Assembly: GCA_026129465.1 (NCBI GenBank)
Contig: JAHCIA010000001.1
Location: 1,373,964 to 1,437,963 of the forward strand
Length of the DNA: 64,000 nt
From: Flavobacteriales bacterium
Lineage (GTDB): Bacteria > Bacteroidota > Bacteroidia > Flavobacteriales_F > PHOS-HE28
Direction of reading: 5' to 3'
In this document: positions 51,906 to 59,381 of the stretch, one piece after another
How positions within the stretch are numbered: the stretch's first letter is position 1
Layout: each line of letters begins with the position of its first letter
The notes under the pieces: generated by a model
What the model saw: only the letters and a program-made list of their open reading frames with translations
Database searches by the model: none
What the model was told of the DNA's origin: nothing
Program-made: the position numbers and the translations under genes

Positions 51906-52451
51906 ATGATCCACCTGCTTCCTTTCCAGCCGATCAGGACGTCGCGCCTCACCCTCCGCGCCTTCCGGCCAGAGGATGCGGCCGCATTGTTCGCCCTGCG
52001 CAGCGATGAACGCGTGATGCGCCACATGGCCAGGCCCAGGGCCACCTCGGTCGCCGACGCGGAAAAGCTCATCGCCACGATCGCAAAGGACCTGGCGGAG
52101 GAGAACGGCATCTCGTGGGCCATCACGTTACAAGACGATGATACCCTGATCGGCACCATCGGCTTCTACCGGATCAAAAAGGAGCACCTTGGCGGTGAGG
52201 TGGGCTACCTGCTCCACCCCGACCATTGGGGGAAAGGAATGATGGGCGAGGCGCTGGAGGCGGTAGTGGCATTTGGGTTCGATGCGATCGGCTTCCACCG
52301 CATCGAGGCGGACACCGACCCCCTCAACGATGCGAGCAACCGATTGCTCGAGCGCCACGGTTTCACCCGGGAAGCGCATCTGCGTGAGAACGTGTTGTGG
52401 AAGGGGCAATGGTTGGACACTTACCTCTGGGGGAGGCTGGCGCACCCGTGA
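51906..52451 (+). CDS. GNAT N-acetyltransferase (RimJ/RimL type)
   Basis: A 181-residue acetyltransferase: I-R-T-S-R-L-T-L-R-A-F-R-P-E-D at the start, acetyl-CoA loop L-L-H-P-D-H-W-G-K-G-M-M-G-E-A-L, and G-F-H-R-I-E-A-D-T-D-P-L-N-D-A-S-N-R-L-L-E-R-H-G-F near the end. It may acetylate ribosomal-protein N-termini or a small amine, but the substrate is not shown. A plus-strand -7-like TATCCTTG lies at 51852-51859. Confidence 0.9.
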   Translation: MIHLLPFQPIRTSRLTLRAFRPEDAAALFALRSDERVMRHMARPRATSVADAEKLIATIAKDLAEENGISWAITLQDDDTLIGTIGFYRIKKEHLGGEVGYLLHPDHWGKGMMGEALEAVVAFGFDAIGFHRIEADTDPLNDASNRLLERHGFTREAHLRENVLWKGQWLDTYLWGRLAHP

Positions 52452-52499
52452 GGCAAGGCGCCATCAGCACATGATGCGCCGACCTACTTTTCGCCCGCC

Positions 52500-53210
52500 A
52501 TGCGCATCCACCTGATCTCCACACCGCGCAACGTGAGCACCGCGCTGATGTACAGCTTCGCGCAGCGCGCCGATACCCGCGTGGTGGACGAGCCCTTTTA
52601 TGCGTACTACCTCGCCCGCAGCGATGCTGACCATCCGGACCGGGAAGCGGTACTGGCCAGCCAGCCCACCGACCCCGAAGGTGTCTTCGCGGATCTGGAC
52701 CGCTTGGATGACCGGCCGTTGCTTTTCCTCAAGGGCATGGCACATCACCTTGGTGGCGTTGACCTGCTCAGGCTGGCGGAATGGAAGAGCCTGTTCTTCA
52801 TCCGCGATCCCAAGCAGCTTATCGCATCATACGCCCAGGTGATCGAGCGGCCCACCATGCAGGACATCGGCTCGCGCCGTATGGTGGAACTGTTCGATGC
52901 GATCCGCGCGGCGGGTGGCGAGGCGTACGTGCTGGACAGCGCCGACCTTGTGAACGACCCGGAGCGGACGCTGATGGCCGTATGCGACCGGCTGGCCATT
53001 CCCTTCGATGCCGCCATGCTGGGGTGGGAAGCCGGCCCGCGGCCGGAGGATGGTGTGTGGGCACCGCACTGGTACGCCAATGTGCACCGCAGCACCGGCT
53101 TCTCGCCGCAAGCCACCAGCACGCGGCCGCTGCCGACCCACTGCGAGGAATTGTATCGTGAAGCGCTTCCGCTTTACAGGACCTTGAGCGCCCATGCCAT
53201 CCGTGCCTGA
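52500..53210 (+). CDS. Sulfotransferase-fold family protein
   Basis: A 236-residue protein. Its 5' phosphosulfate-type loop is S-T-P-R-N-V-S-T-A-L-M-Y-S-F-A-Q-R near residue 7, and F-F-I-R-D-P-K-Q-L-I-A-S-Y is the second PAPS-like motif. This class of short sulfotransferase-like proteins often neighbours class IV aminotransferases, and is so here (gap 3 nt). The actual sulfate acceptor is unknown, and the protein may bind another nucleotide. A TACTTTTC box lies 7 nt before the ATG. Confidence 0.78.
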   Translation: MRIHLISTPRNVSTALMYSFAQRADTRVVDEPFYAYYLARSDADHPDREAVLASQPTDPEGVFADLDRLDDRPLLFLKGMAHHLGGVDLLRLAEWKSLFFIRDPKQLIASYAQVIERPTMQDIGSRRMVELFDAIRAAGGEAYVLDSADLVNDPERTLMAVCDRLAIPFDAAMLGWEAGPRPEDGVWAPHWYANVHRSTGFSPQATSTRPLPTHCEELYREALPLYRTLSAHAIRA

Positions 53211-53213
53211 CCC

Positions 53214-54116
53214 ATGCTGCAGACCTACGACCCCCGCAACGCCGATATCCTCATCCACGTGAATGGCGCGCTGCTGCCGCGAAGCCAGGCGCGCATCTCC
53301 GTATTCGACAGTGTGGTGCAAGGCGGCGACGCGGTCTGGGAAGGCTTGCGCGTGTACCCCGAAGGGGTGCTCATGCTATCGCGCCACCTGCGCCGTCTCC
53401 GCGAAAGCGCCCACGCACTGGCCTTTGCCGGTGTGCCGGATGAAGGCGCGATCCGACAAGCCCTTTTCGATACGCTGCGTGCCAACGGGATGACACATGA
53501 TGCGCACGTTCGTCTTACCCTCACGCGTGGCGAGAAGATCACCAGCGGCATGGACCCGCGCCTCAACCAACATGGCTGCGGCCTCATCGTGCTGGCCGAA
53601 TGGAAGCCGCCGGTGTTCGACAACAGCAGGGGCATCCGCGTCATCACCTCCTCCATCCGCCGCATGGGGCCGGAGGTGCTCGATCCCAAGATCCACCACA
53701 ACAACCTGCTCAACAACATCCTGGCGAAGCTGGAAGCGAACACGGCGGGTGTGGACGCGGCGGTCATGCTGGACCGCGATGGACATGTGGCCGAACTGAA
53801 CGACACGAACCTGTTCGCCATCATCGGCGGCGCGCTGCACACGCCCACCACCACATCCTGCCTGGGCGGCATCACGCGCGGACTGGTGGTCGAACTGGCG
53901 CGGGGATCCGGCATCACCGTCCACGAGCGCGCCATCAGCGTCTTTGAAATGATGAACGCCAGCGCCGTCTTCGCCACCGGCACCATGGGCGAGTTGACGC
54001 CTGTGCGGGAGATCGATGGCCGCCGGGTGGGCGATGCGTCGGACGATCCGTTGATGACACGCCTGCAGGGTCTCTTCCGTTCCGCCGTGCCGGCACTGTG
54101 CGAGGCGGAGAAGTAG
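53214..54116 (+). CDS. Class IV aminotransferase (branched-chain/4-amino-4-deoxychorismate-lyase type)
   Basis: A 300-residue PLP enzyme. The PLP lysine is K159 in V-L-D-P-K-I-H-H-N-N-L-L-N-N-I-L-A-K. V-F-D-S-V-V-Q-G-G-D-A-V-W-E-G-L-R-V-Y starts the fold and C-L-G-G-I-T-R-G-L binds the PLP phosphate. The motifs fit BCAT-like enzymes that move an amino group to a 2-oxoacid, but D-alanine transaminases look similar. It follows the sulfotransferase-like gene by 3 nt. Confidence 0.85.
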   Translation: MLQTYDPRNADILIHVNGALLPRSQARISVFDSVVQGGDAVWEGLRVYPEGVLMLSRHLRRLRESAHALAFAGVPDEGAIRQALFDTLRANGMTHDAHVRLTLTRGEKITSGMDPRLNQHGCGLIVLAEWKPPVFDNSRGIRVITSSIRRMGPEVLDPKIHHNNLLNNILAKLEANTAGVDAAVMLDRDGHVAELNDTNLFAIIGGALHTPTTTSCLGGITRGLVVELARGSGITVHERAISVFEMMNASAVFATGTMGELTPVREIDGRRVGDASDDPLMTRLQGLFRSAVPALCEAEK

Positions 54117-54118
54117 CG

Positions 54119-55066
54119 TCAATCCACGACCCTCCAATCGCTGTACAGCAGCTGGAATTTCACCAGTTCGCACTTCTTGAAGGGGATGTTCCAGTCGCCG
54201 TCGTAGTCCACCCGCATGGGCACGAGCGCCCCATCGATGTGGCGGTTCTCCACGTGGATGGTGATGTCGAAATCGAGGATGAGCGAACTGTTGGCGATGC
54301 GGTACTGCCGTGCGATGACCTCACCGCTCTCCTGGTCGAACCAGGTGTCCATGGTCTTGATCACCGTCTTCCCGTCGCGATGCTCGGGCTTGGCGTCGGC
54401 GCTGAAGACCCAGCAGGCGTGTCCGTTCCGTGTGTCGCTCCAGATGCGGAAGTCATAGAGCGGCGCCATGTGCGGATCGAAGAGCGCGAGCTTGTGGCCA
54501 ATGAGCGGCACGCTGGCGATCTCGCTGCCGGGGTCGAACATGAACTTCTTCAGCTCACTCTTGTATTTCTCGAAGCGGCTGCCACGCGCGACCTCCAACT
54601 TGCGCGCCGCCACGCTGTTGTCCGCCGTGAAAGTGCCCTTGGGAAAGAATACGTCGTCGTACATCTCCGCGGTCAGGTAGCGGAACTCGCCTTTGCGCGT
54701 GCGCAGCCTGCCGGTCTCGCGTTCCACGTCGATCACCTGCCGCGCCCTAGGGCCTTCGCGCAGCAGGTGGCTGTCGCGATACAGCGTGGCCACCTCGCGT
54801 TCGCCTTTGTTCACCACCACCAGGGCGCTGCGCATGGTGTGCGGGTGATAGCGCGTGTTGAGGAAGGCCTTGTGGAAGGTGCTGTCCTCGCGCACCTGCT
54901 TCACGAAGGCCTCCACACTGAAGCCCGTGGCCTGGGCCGAAATGACCACCTCATCCAACTGGATGTGCTTCAGCAACGTATCGGGCTGGGCCACGACGAC
55001 AGGGGTCAGCGACCATGCGAGGAGGATGGCGCATTTCCGCATCACCGGCATGCTGGCCGTTGCCAT
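54119..55066 (-). CDS. Exported protein of unknown function
   Basis: A 315-residue protein with N-terminal signal (M-R-K-C-A-I-L-L-A-W-S-L-T-P-V-V-V-A-Q-P). L-D-E-V-V-I-S-A and F-V-K-Q-V-R-E-D-S-T-F-H-K-A-F then follow. The pattern resembles the soluble part of carboxypeptidase-regulatory proteins whose N-terminal domain is missing. It starts 1 nt after the stop of the next gene upstream, so the two are one operon. Function not recognised. Confidence 0.7.
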   Translation of the reverse strand: MATASMPVMRKCAILLAWSLTPVVVAQPDTLLKHIQLDEVVISAQATGFSVEAFVKQVREDSTFHKAFLNTRYHPHTMRSALVVVNKGEREVATLYRDSHLLREGPRARQVIDVERETGRLRTRKGEFRYLTAEMYDDVFFPKGTFTADNSVAARKLEVARGSRFEKYKSELKKFMFDPGSEIASVPLIGHKLALFDPHMAPLYDFRIWSDTRNGHACWVFSADAKPEHRDGKTVIKTMDTWFDQESGEVIARQYRIANSSLILDFDITIHVENRHIDGALVPMRVDYDGDWNIPFKKCELVKFQLLYSDWRVVD

Positions 55067-55067
55067 G

Positions 55068-55790
55068 TCAGTACCGCCGCGAAGGTCCCAGGCTGGAATA
55101 GAGCCGGTACTTGTGCTTCACGTAGAGCAGGAACTCGTATTGCGAAAGGCCTTTGATCACCTCGTCCGGCACGTTGCAGAAATCGATGAAGTCATCGAAG
55201 GCCTCGTCGTGCAGATTGATGATGTCGTAGGCCACGTACTTGTGAAGCAACTCGCGCAACAACTCGCGCTTGCGGTCCTCGTTCTCCAGGTAGGCCACCA
55301 GCCGTTTGCTCCGTTCCCGTTTGCTGAACTCCTGGTAGAGGAAGGTGATCGGGCTTTGCAGGGCGTCCACCTGGCTCATGCGGTAGTCGCTGTCGCGGTA
55401 GCCGAGCTTGTCGATGTCCTTCTGGATCTCCTTGAGCGTGCGCTCCGGCAGGATCTCCACCTCGGCGAGTTGCACCTGGATGGGGTCCATGCGCACGACG
55501 ATGTGGTACACCTCCTTGTGGGCACTGTCCGCCAGGGAGATGGCCTTGGTGCGGTGGCCGATGGAACCGATCAGCAGGGTGTCCGTGCGCAGGGCGCGAA
55601 CGGTGAAGGTGCCGTCGCTGTTGCCGAAGGTGCCTGACCGGGATCGCTTGTTCACGATCATCAGGTCGTAGTAGGCCCGGTCGTGCGCGGCGGTGATCAC
55701 CCGCCCGTGGATGGTGACCTCCTGCTGCGCCCGGGCATGAACGGCGAGCTGGACCAGCGCGATGGACAACAGGAGAAGCCTGAGCGGCAT
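55068..55790 (-). CDS. Exported CarboxypepD_reg-like envelope protein
   Basis: A 240-residue protein. Signal peptide M-P-L-R-L-L-L-L-S-I-A-L-V-Q-L-A-V-H-A-R-A-Q, a regulatory beta-domain starting Q-E-V-T-I-H-G-R-V-I and L-I-G-S-I-G-H-R-T-K, then an approximately 100-residue helical region (S-P-I-T-F-L-Y-Q-E-F-S-K-R-E-R). The start at 55790 is preceded by a -7-like TAAATTCG (55803-55796) with a 5-nt gap, so the mRNA is probably leaderless. The gene partner downstream starts one base after its stop. Confidence 0.75.
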   Translation of the reverse strand: MPLRLLLLSIALVQLAVHARAQQEVTIHGRVITAAHDRAYYDLMIVNKRSRSGTFGNSDGTFTVRALRTDTLLIGSIGHRTKAISLADSAHKEVYHIVVRMDPIQVQLAEVEILPERTLKEIQKDIDKLGYRDSDYRMSQVDALQSPITFLYQEFSKRERSKRLVAYLENEDRKRELLRELLHKYVAYDIINLHDEAFDDFIDFCNVPDEVIKGLSQYEFLLYVKHKYRLYSSLGPSRRY

Positions 55791-55795
55791 GGGGG

Positions 55796-55803
55796 CGAAT
55801 TTA
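55796..55803 (-). promoter_or_regulatory. -7 box (TAAATTCG) of the CarboxypepD_reg-like gene
   Basis: TAnnTTTG with one change on the minus strand, ending 5 nt before the ATG at 55790. Confidence 0.5.
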
Positions 55804-55909
55804 CCGGGGTGGCGCCACCAAAGCCCGGGCCGCTTCACTCGATCGGGCATGAAAAGGCGAAGGGCCCCCTCCAGCAGCACCAACGTGCGCGGAGAGGACC
55901 CCTCAAGTA

Positions 55910-56303
55910 CCTGTGCACCTGTAAGCCGGATCCTGTATCCCCCTTGCGGAAGACCTTCGCCATCTATCTGGGATCGCGCTCACACGCGACCTCGATCGAC
56001 CTACCCACCGGGTCCCATCCGAAGATGGACGGGACGGGCCGCCCCTGCCCCGGTCTACATGGTCTTTCAGCACGTGGGGTTTACCAAGCCACCGATGTCA
56101 CCACCGATGCTGGTGGGCTCTTACCCCACCTTTTCACCCTTGCCCCGGCTTGCGCCGTGGCGGTCTCCCTTTCTGCGGCACTTTCCGTAACGCCACCGTT
56201 CCTGGTGGCGCCCCTTCCCGTTAGGAAGCACGTTGCCCTATGCTGCCCGGACTTTCCTCCCCCGTTGCCCGAAGGCAACGAAGGCGGCGAAGCGATGCAC
56301 AGG
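55910..56303 (-). ncRNA. rnpB: RNase P RNA component, class A
   Basis: A minus-strand RNA of about 394 nt that removes 5' leaders from tRNA precursors. The 5' end CCTGTGCA pairs with the 3' TGCACAGG to form P1 (56303-56296 with 55917-55910). The core block GAGGAAAGTCCGGGC lies near 56265-56251, followed by A-T-A-G-G-G-C-A and CTAACGGG. The mid-region GGTAAGAGCCCACCA and the 3' AGATAGATGG and CCGGCTTACAG blocks are present. The length and order of these blocks match bacterial class A RNase P. Open frames of up to 225 residues across it on the plus strand are shadows. Confidence 0.95.
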
Positions 56304-56321
56304 ATGTCAATGAACGAGCTT

Positions 56322-56389
56322 GAAGGTCGTGGATCGAAATGTTGGTTGTCGCATGCTTGAGCAAGCTACAACCTCCAACATATTGCTAC
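56322..56389 (+). repeat. Imperfect palindrome upstream of RNase P RNA, heptamer style
   Basis: ATGTTGG-TTGT at 56339-56349 pairs with ACAA-CCTCCAACAT at 56368-56381 around CATGCTTGAGCAAG, an inner perfect stem. Units of about 7 nt (GTTGGTT, GTTGTCG type) resemble the dnaE elements. It lies between the Smr gene stop and the 5' side of rnpB. Confidence 0.45.
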
Positions 56390-56971
56390 CTAACGACGCA
56401 GGATCTCCACCTCTGTGGCGCCCGCGCCATAGCGGCGCATTTCGGCGTCGTGGAAGCGCACCGTATCATAGAACTGCAGGACGCGCCGCACTTCTTCACG
56501 CAATTTGCCTTCACCCACACCATGGATGACGATGAGTTTGCGCTTGCCGTCGCGGATCGCCGCCTCCAGGGCCCGTTCGAAGTAGCGCACCTGGTACTCC
56601 AGCTTCTCGCCATCGGTCAAGCGCGATTCGTCCTCGACGATCTCGTGCAGGTGCAGATCCACCTCCGCCACGCTGTTGTCCTCGGCGCGCTTGGGTGTCT
56701 TGCCAGGTCTGACCGATGGTCGTGACCGGCGTTTCCCGGCCATCCGATCGTTGGCCGCCACCATGCCCAATTGGTGGTCCTTGATGCGGTGCAGCACCTG
56801 TTCGGCGTCCTTGACCCCGGGAACGAGGCGGTCCAGCCGGTGTTCCAACTCGAAGCCATCGTCGCCACGCACCATCGCGTGGCCAGGCCGCGTGATGCGC
56901 AGCAGCACACCACCTCCCACCTCGTCCAGAAAGGCCACCCTGTCACCGGGATTCAACAGAACCGAACGCAT
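56390..56971 (-). CDS. Smr-domain protein (DUF2027 type)
   Basis: A 193-residue protein. A small N-terminal beta-domain (residues 1-60, L-N-P-G-D-R-V-A-F-L-D-E) precedes a linker and a C-terminal Smr domain. The Smr motifs are V-D-L-H-L-H-E-I (near 105) and V-I-H-G-V-G-E-G-K-L-R-E-E-V. Smr domains can nick nucleic acid and the Bacteroidota DUF2027 type has this two-part form. An exact -7 box lies 4 nt before the ATG. Confidence 0.9.
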   Translation of the reverse strand: MRSVLLNPGDRVAFLDEVGGGVLLRITRPGHAMVRGDDGFELEHRLDRLVPGVKDAEQVLHRIKDHQLGMVAANDRMAGKRRSRPSVRPGKTPKRAEDNSVAEVDLHLHEIVEDESRLTDGEKLEYQVRYFERALEAAIRDGKRKLIVIHGVGEGKLREEVRRVLQFYDTVRFHDAEMRRYGAGATEVEILRR

Positions 56972-56975
56972 GTCG

Positions 56976-56983
56976 CAAATTTA
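56976..56983 (-). promoter_or_regulatory. -7 box (TAAATTTG) of the Smr gene
   Basis: An exact TAnnTTTG match on the minus strand, ending 4 nt before the ATG at 56971. Clear example of a predicted leaderless mRNA. Confidence 0.75.
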
Positions 56984-57004
56984 CAGGCCATCCGGCGGTG
57001 CCCC

Positions 57005-57769
57005 ATGAAGTGTTCGATCCTCCTTCCATGTCTCTTGGTCGCCACCATCGCCAATGCGCAGCAGCGCCAGGAACAGGTGGCGCCCTATGGCGGGATGGCG
57101 GCATTGCAGCATCTCTTCGAGCAGGAACTCCATTTCCCGGAAGAGGCCCTGGCGGCCAAGGTGAAGGGAGAGACCGTGATCGCCGTGGGCGTGCGCGCCG
57201 ATGGCACCGTCACCGGCATGCAGGTGCTGCGACCGCTGCATCCCTCCTGCGACGCGGAGGCGTTGCGGCTGATCGCCTTGGTGCGCTGGAAACCTTCGAC
57301 CGCGGTGGAGGAGCGCGGTGGCGCCGAGCACTATCTGGCCGTGCCCTTTGACCCGGTCAAGTACAAGCGCTGGCAGAAGAACCGGCCCGAACGGGCTTCG
57401 CCCATCTTTGACCTGCCGGCCAGACCGGGGCTGGAGATCCTCACTCCCCGCCAACTCGATTCACAGGTGATGCCCTTGGTACAGGGGGGCATGAACGGAC
57501 TGGGCCGGCACCTGGCCAGCAACATGCGATACCCCGAAGAAGCCTACCGCCGGAGCCTGGAAGGTGATGTGAAACTGGAGTTCACCGTGGAGGTCTCCGG
57601 CGCGGTAAGCAACATGCACGCCTTGGAGGAGGTCGGTGGTGGTTGCGTGGCCGAAGCCATGCGTCTGGTGCACCGCACCCCTTGGCTGCCCGGCACCAAG
57701 GATGGTGAACGCGTGCGCAGTACCACCCAGGTGACCATCAGCTTCAAGCTGCCCCAACAGGCCCGGTGA
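57005..57769 (+). CDS. Exported protein with two TonB-C-like domains
   Basis: A 254-residue protein with signal peptide M-K-C-S-I-L-L-P-C-L-L-V-A-T-I-A-N-A-Q. Two TonB_C-type domains follow. The first is F-P-E-E-A-L-A-A-K-V-K-G-E-T-V-I-A-V-G-V-R-A-D-G-T-V. The second is Y-P-E-E-A-Y-R-R-S-L-E-G-D-V-K-L-E-F-T-V-E-V-S-G-A-V. No membrane anchor is present, so it is not a classic energy transducer. The TGA at 57767-57769 lies just before the Nudix gene ATG. Confidence 0.82.
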   Translation: MKCSILLPCLLVATIANAQQRQEQVAPYGGMAALQHLFEQELHFPEEALAAKVKGETVIAVGVRADGTVTGMQVLRPLHPSCDAEALRLIALVRWKPSTAVEERGGAEHYLAVPFDPVKYKRWQKNRPERASPIFDLPARPGLEILTPRQLDSQVMPLVQGGMNGLGRHLASNMRYPEEAYRRSLEGDVKLEFTVEVSGAVSNMHALEEVGGGCVAEAMRLVHRTPWLPGTKDGERVRSTTQVTISFKLPQQAR

Positions 57770-57771
57770 GC

Positions 57772-58341
57772 ATGGAGCAGCGCGGCCCTTGGACCACTTT
57801 GAGCAAGGATGAACGCTACGCCACGCCCTGGATCGTGGTGAGCCACCACGAAGTGGTCGACCCCGGTGGGCAGCCAGGAATCTACGGCGTGGTCCACTTC
57901 CGCAACCTGGCCGTGGGCGTGATACCCCTGGACGACGACCTCAACACCTGGATCGTGGGGCAATACCGGTACCCTATCGACGCATACAGTTGGGAGATCC
58001 CCGAAGGTGGCGGACCGCGTGACCGGCCACCGCTGGAAAGTGCCCAAAGGGAATTGCGCGAGGAGGTGGGAATCGTGGCCGGCCGTTGGACCGAACTGCT
58101 GCGGATGGACCTGAGCAATTCGGCCAGCGACGAGGAAGCCATCATCTACGTGGCGCAGGATCTCAGCTTCCATGATGCCGAACCTGACAGCAGTGAGCAG
58201 TTGGAGGTGCGCAAGCTCCCCTTCATGGACCTGTTCGCCATGGTGATGCGTGGCGAAATGCGCGACAGCCTTACGGTGGCCGCCGTGCTGAAATTGAAGG
58301 TCCTGCTGGACCGTGGTGCTTTTGGCCCGCTTCAGAAGTAG
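57772..58341 (+). CDS. Nudix hydrolase, ADP-ribose-pyrophosphatase-like
   Basis: A 189-residue hydrolase of nucleoside-diphosphate-linked substrates. The Nudix box includes P-E-G-G-G then R-E-L-R-E-E-V-G-I, the metal-binding core being intact. At the place of the first conserved Glu of G-x5-E, an Arg is found (P-R-D-R-P-P-L-E), which is unusual but not catalytic. V-V-S-H-H-E-V and G-Q-Y-R-Y-P upstream fit the ADP-ribose type. The ATG at 57772 is preferred to a GTG at 57766. It overlaps the convergent DUF2279 gene by 10 nt. Confidence 0.88.
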   Translation: MEQRGPWTTLSKDERYATPWIVVSHHEVVDPGGQPGIYGVVHFRNLAVGVIPLDDDLNTWIVGQYRYPIDAYSWEIPEGGGPRDRPPLESAQRELREEVGIVAGRWTELLRMDLSNSASDEEAIIYVAQDLSFHDAEPDSSEQLEVRKLPFMDLFAMVMRGEMRDSLTVAAVLKLKVLLDRGAFGPLQK

Positions 58342-59279
58342 AGAGCATGCGCCCGCCATCGGCCGCGGCCTTGGTACTCCACCGCAGGCAGAGGCACCTT
58401 TATACTGTTGAGCACAAAAAGGACGGTGCGCCAACCCTTGCCACGCACGGGCAACCGTGTAAGGTCCAGATCGGGCGAAAGGAAGAAGCGCCGGTGCCGC
58501 TCCAACTGCATGTACACGGGCATGTCATGTGTGGGTGGCGCGGCGGTGACCATGCCTGAGGCCCCATAGCCCACCGCGAGGTTCAACCAGGCTGGCGAAC
58601 GGCCTTCCGCCAAAAAGGAACCCGGATTCACGCTCAGCCAGATGGTCTGGCCGTTGTAGTCCTTGAGGTAGCGCTCGATTGGGCCTTCGCCCAGCAACGA
58701 TGGACGCATGGCGGCGTAGTCCGTATGGTGGGCCGAAAACTTCAGCACGGCGCGCTGCTCGCCCCAAAGCGCCTGTTGCCCGATGAAGAGTCCGGTACCA
58801 GCAGCATTGGCAGCCATGTCCCACCAGCTGAAGCCCCATTCGGCGGACGTACCATCCAGGATCTCCACCCCGGTGAGGAAGACCATGCCCAACATGCCGC
58901 CGGTCCACAGCGCCGTTCGATCCCGGGTACCGCAACTTTTCACCAACGCATGACCCCAGGCACCCAGGGTGTAGGCGCTGAAAGCGTGGCCCGCCTTGTC
59001 CATGCCCAGCCATTCCCGTCCGTCGTTGAAGGCGTGCAAGGGTGCGCGCTCATGGTCAGCGTACCAGGCCTGGTCCAGAACCACCATGGCGGCGAGCGCC
59101 CCACCGGCCATGCTTCCCGCTGAGACCCAGAGGCAACGTTGACATCCTTCCTGCGTCAATGGGTCGGCGGGTACCTCTTGGGCGGCTGAGGGGCCGGGGA
59201 AGGCGAGCAAAGCGAAGAACGGGAAGCTCAGATGTGGGCGGTTAGTGAACCAATTGGCCTCATTCTGCGCTACAAGCAT
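58332..59279 (-). CDS. DUF2279 envelope protein
   Basis: A 315-residue protein with several hydrophobic helices. The DUF2279-like blocks D-K-A-G-H-A-F-S-A-Y-T-L-G and E-W-G-F-S-W-W-D-M-A-A-N-A-A-G-T are present. DUF2279 is a predicted periplasmic/lipoprotein family with unknown role. Start at 59279 with an exact -7 box 4 nt upstream. The 3' end overlaps the Nudix gene end by 10 nt. Confidence 0.85.
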   Translation of the reverse strand: MLVAQNEANWFTNRPHLSFPFFALLAFPGPSAAQEVPADPLTQEGCQRCLWVSAGSMAGGALAAMVVLDQAWYADHERAPLHAFNDGREWLGMDKAGHAFSAYTLGAWGHALVKSCGTRDRTALWTGGMLGMVFLTGVEILDGTSAEWGFSWWDMAANAAGTGLFIGQQALWGEQRAVLKFSAHHTDYAAMRPSLLGEGPIERYLKDYNGQTIWLSVNPGSFLAEGRSPAWLNLAVGYGASGMVTAAPPTHDMPVYMQLERHRRFFLSPDLDLTRLPVRGKGWRTVLFVLNSIKVPLPAVEYQGRGRWRAHALYF

Positions 59280-59283
59280 GGTT

Positions 59284-59291
59284 CAAAAGTA
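59284..59291 (-). promoter_or_regulatory. -7 box (TACTTTTG) of the DUF2279 gene
   Basis: An exact TAnnTTTG match on the minus strand, ending 4 nt before the ATG at 59279. Confidence 0.75.
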
Positions 59292-59337
59292 TTTCGCGAC
59301 CAGGTCCGGCCGTCTGTTCACCGTCAGGCTAATGGGG

Positions 59338-59345
59338 TACTTTTG
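59338..59345 (+). promoter_or_regulatory. -7 box (TACTTTTG) of the FG-GAP protein gene
   Basis: An exact TAnnTTTG match, 36 nt before the ATG at 59382. Together with the minus-strand box 46 bp away it makes a compact divergent promoter. Confidence 0.72.
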
Positions 59346-59381
59346 TTCACAAGCATCCAAGTTCTCCTCCAGCTCCCACGG

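Noticed and set aside
55683..56360. Plus-strand open frames across the RNase P RNA
   Set aside because: The region is a structured RNA with P1 pairing and conserved blocks. The frames have no protein features.
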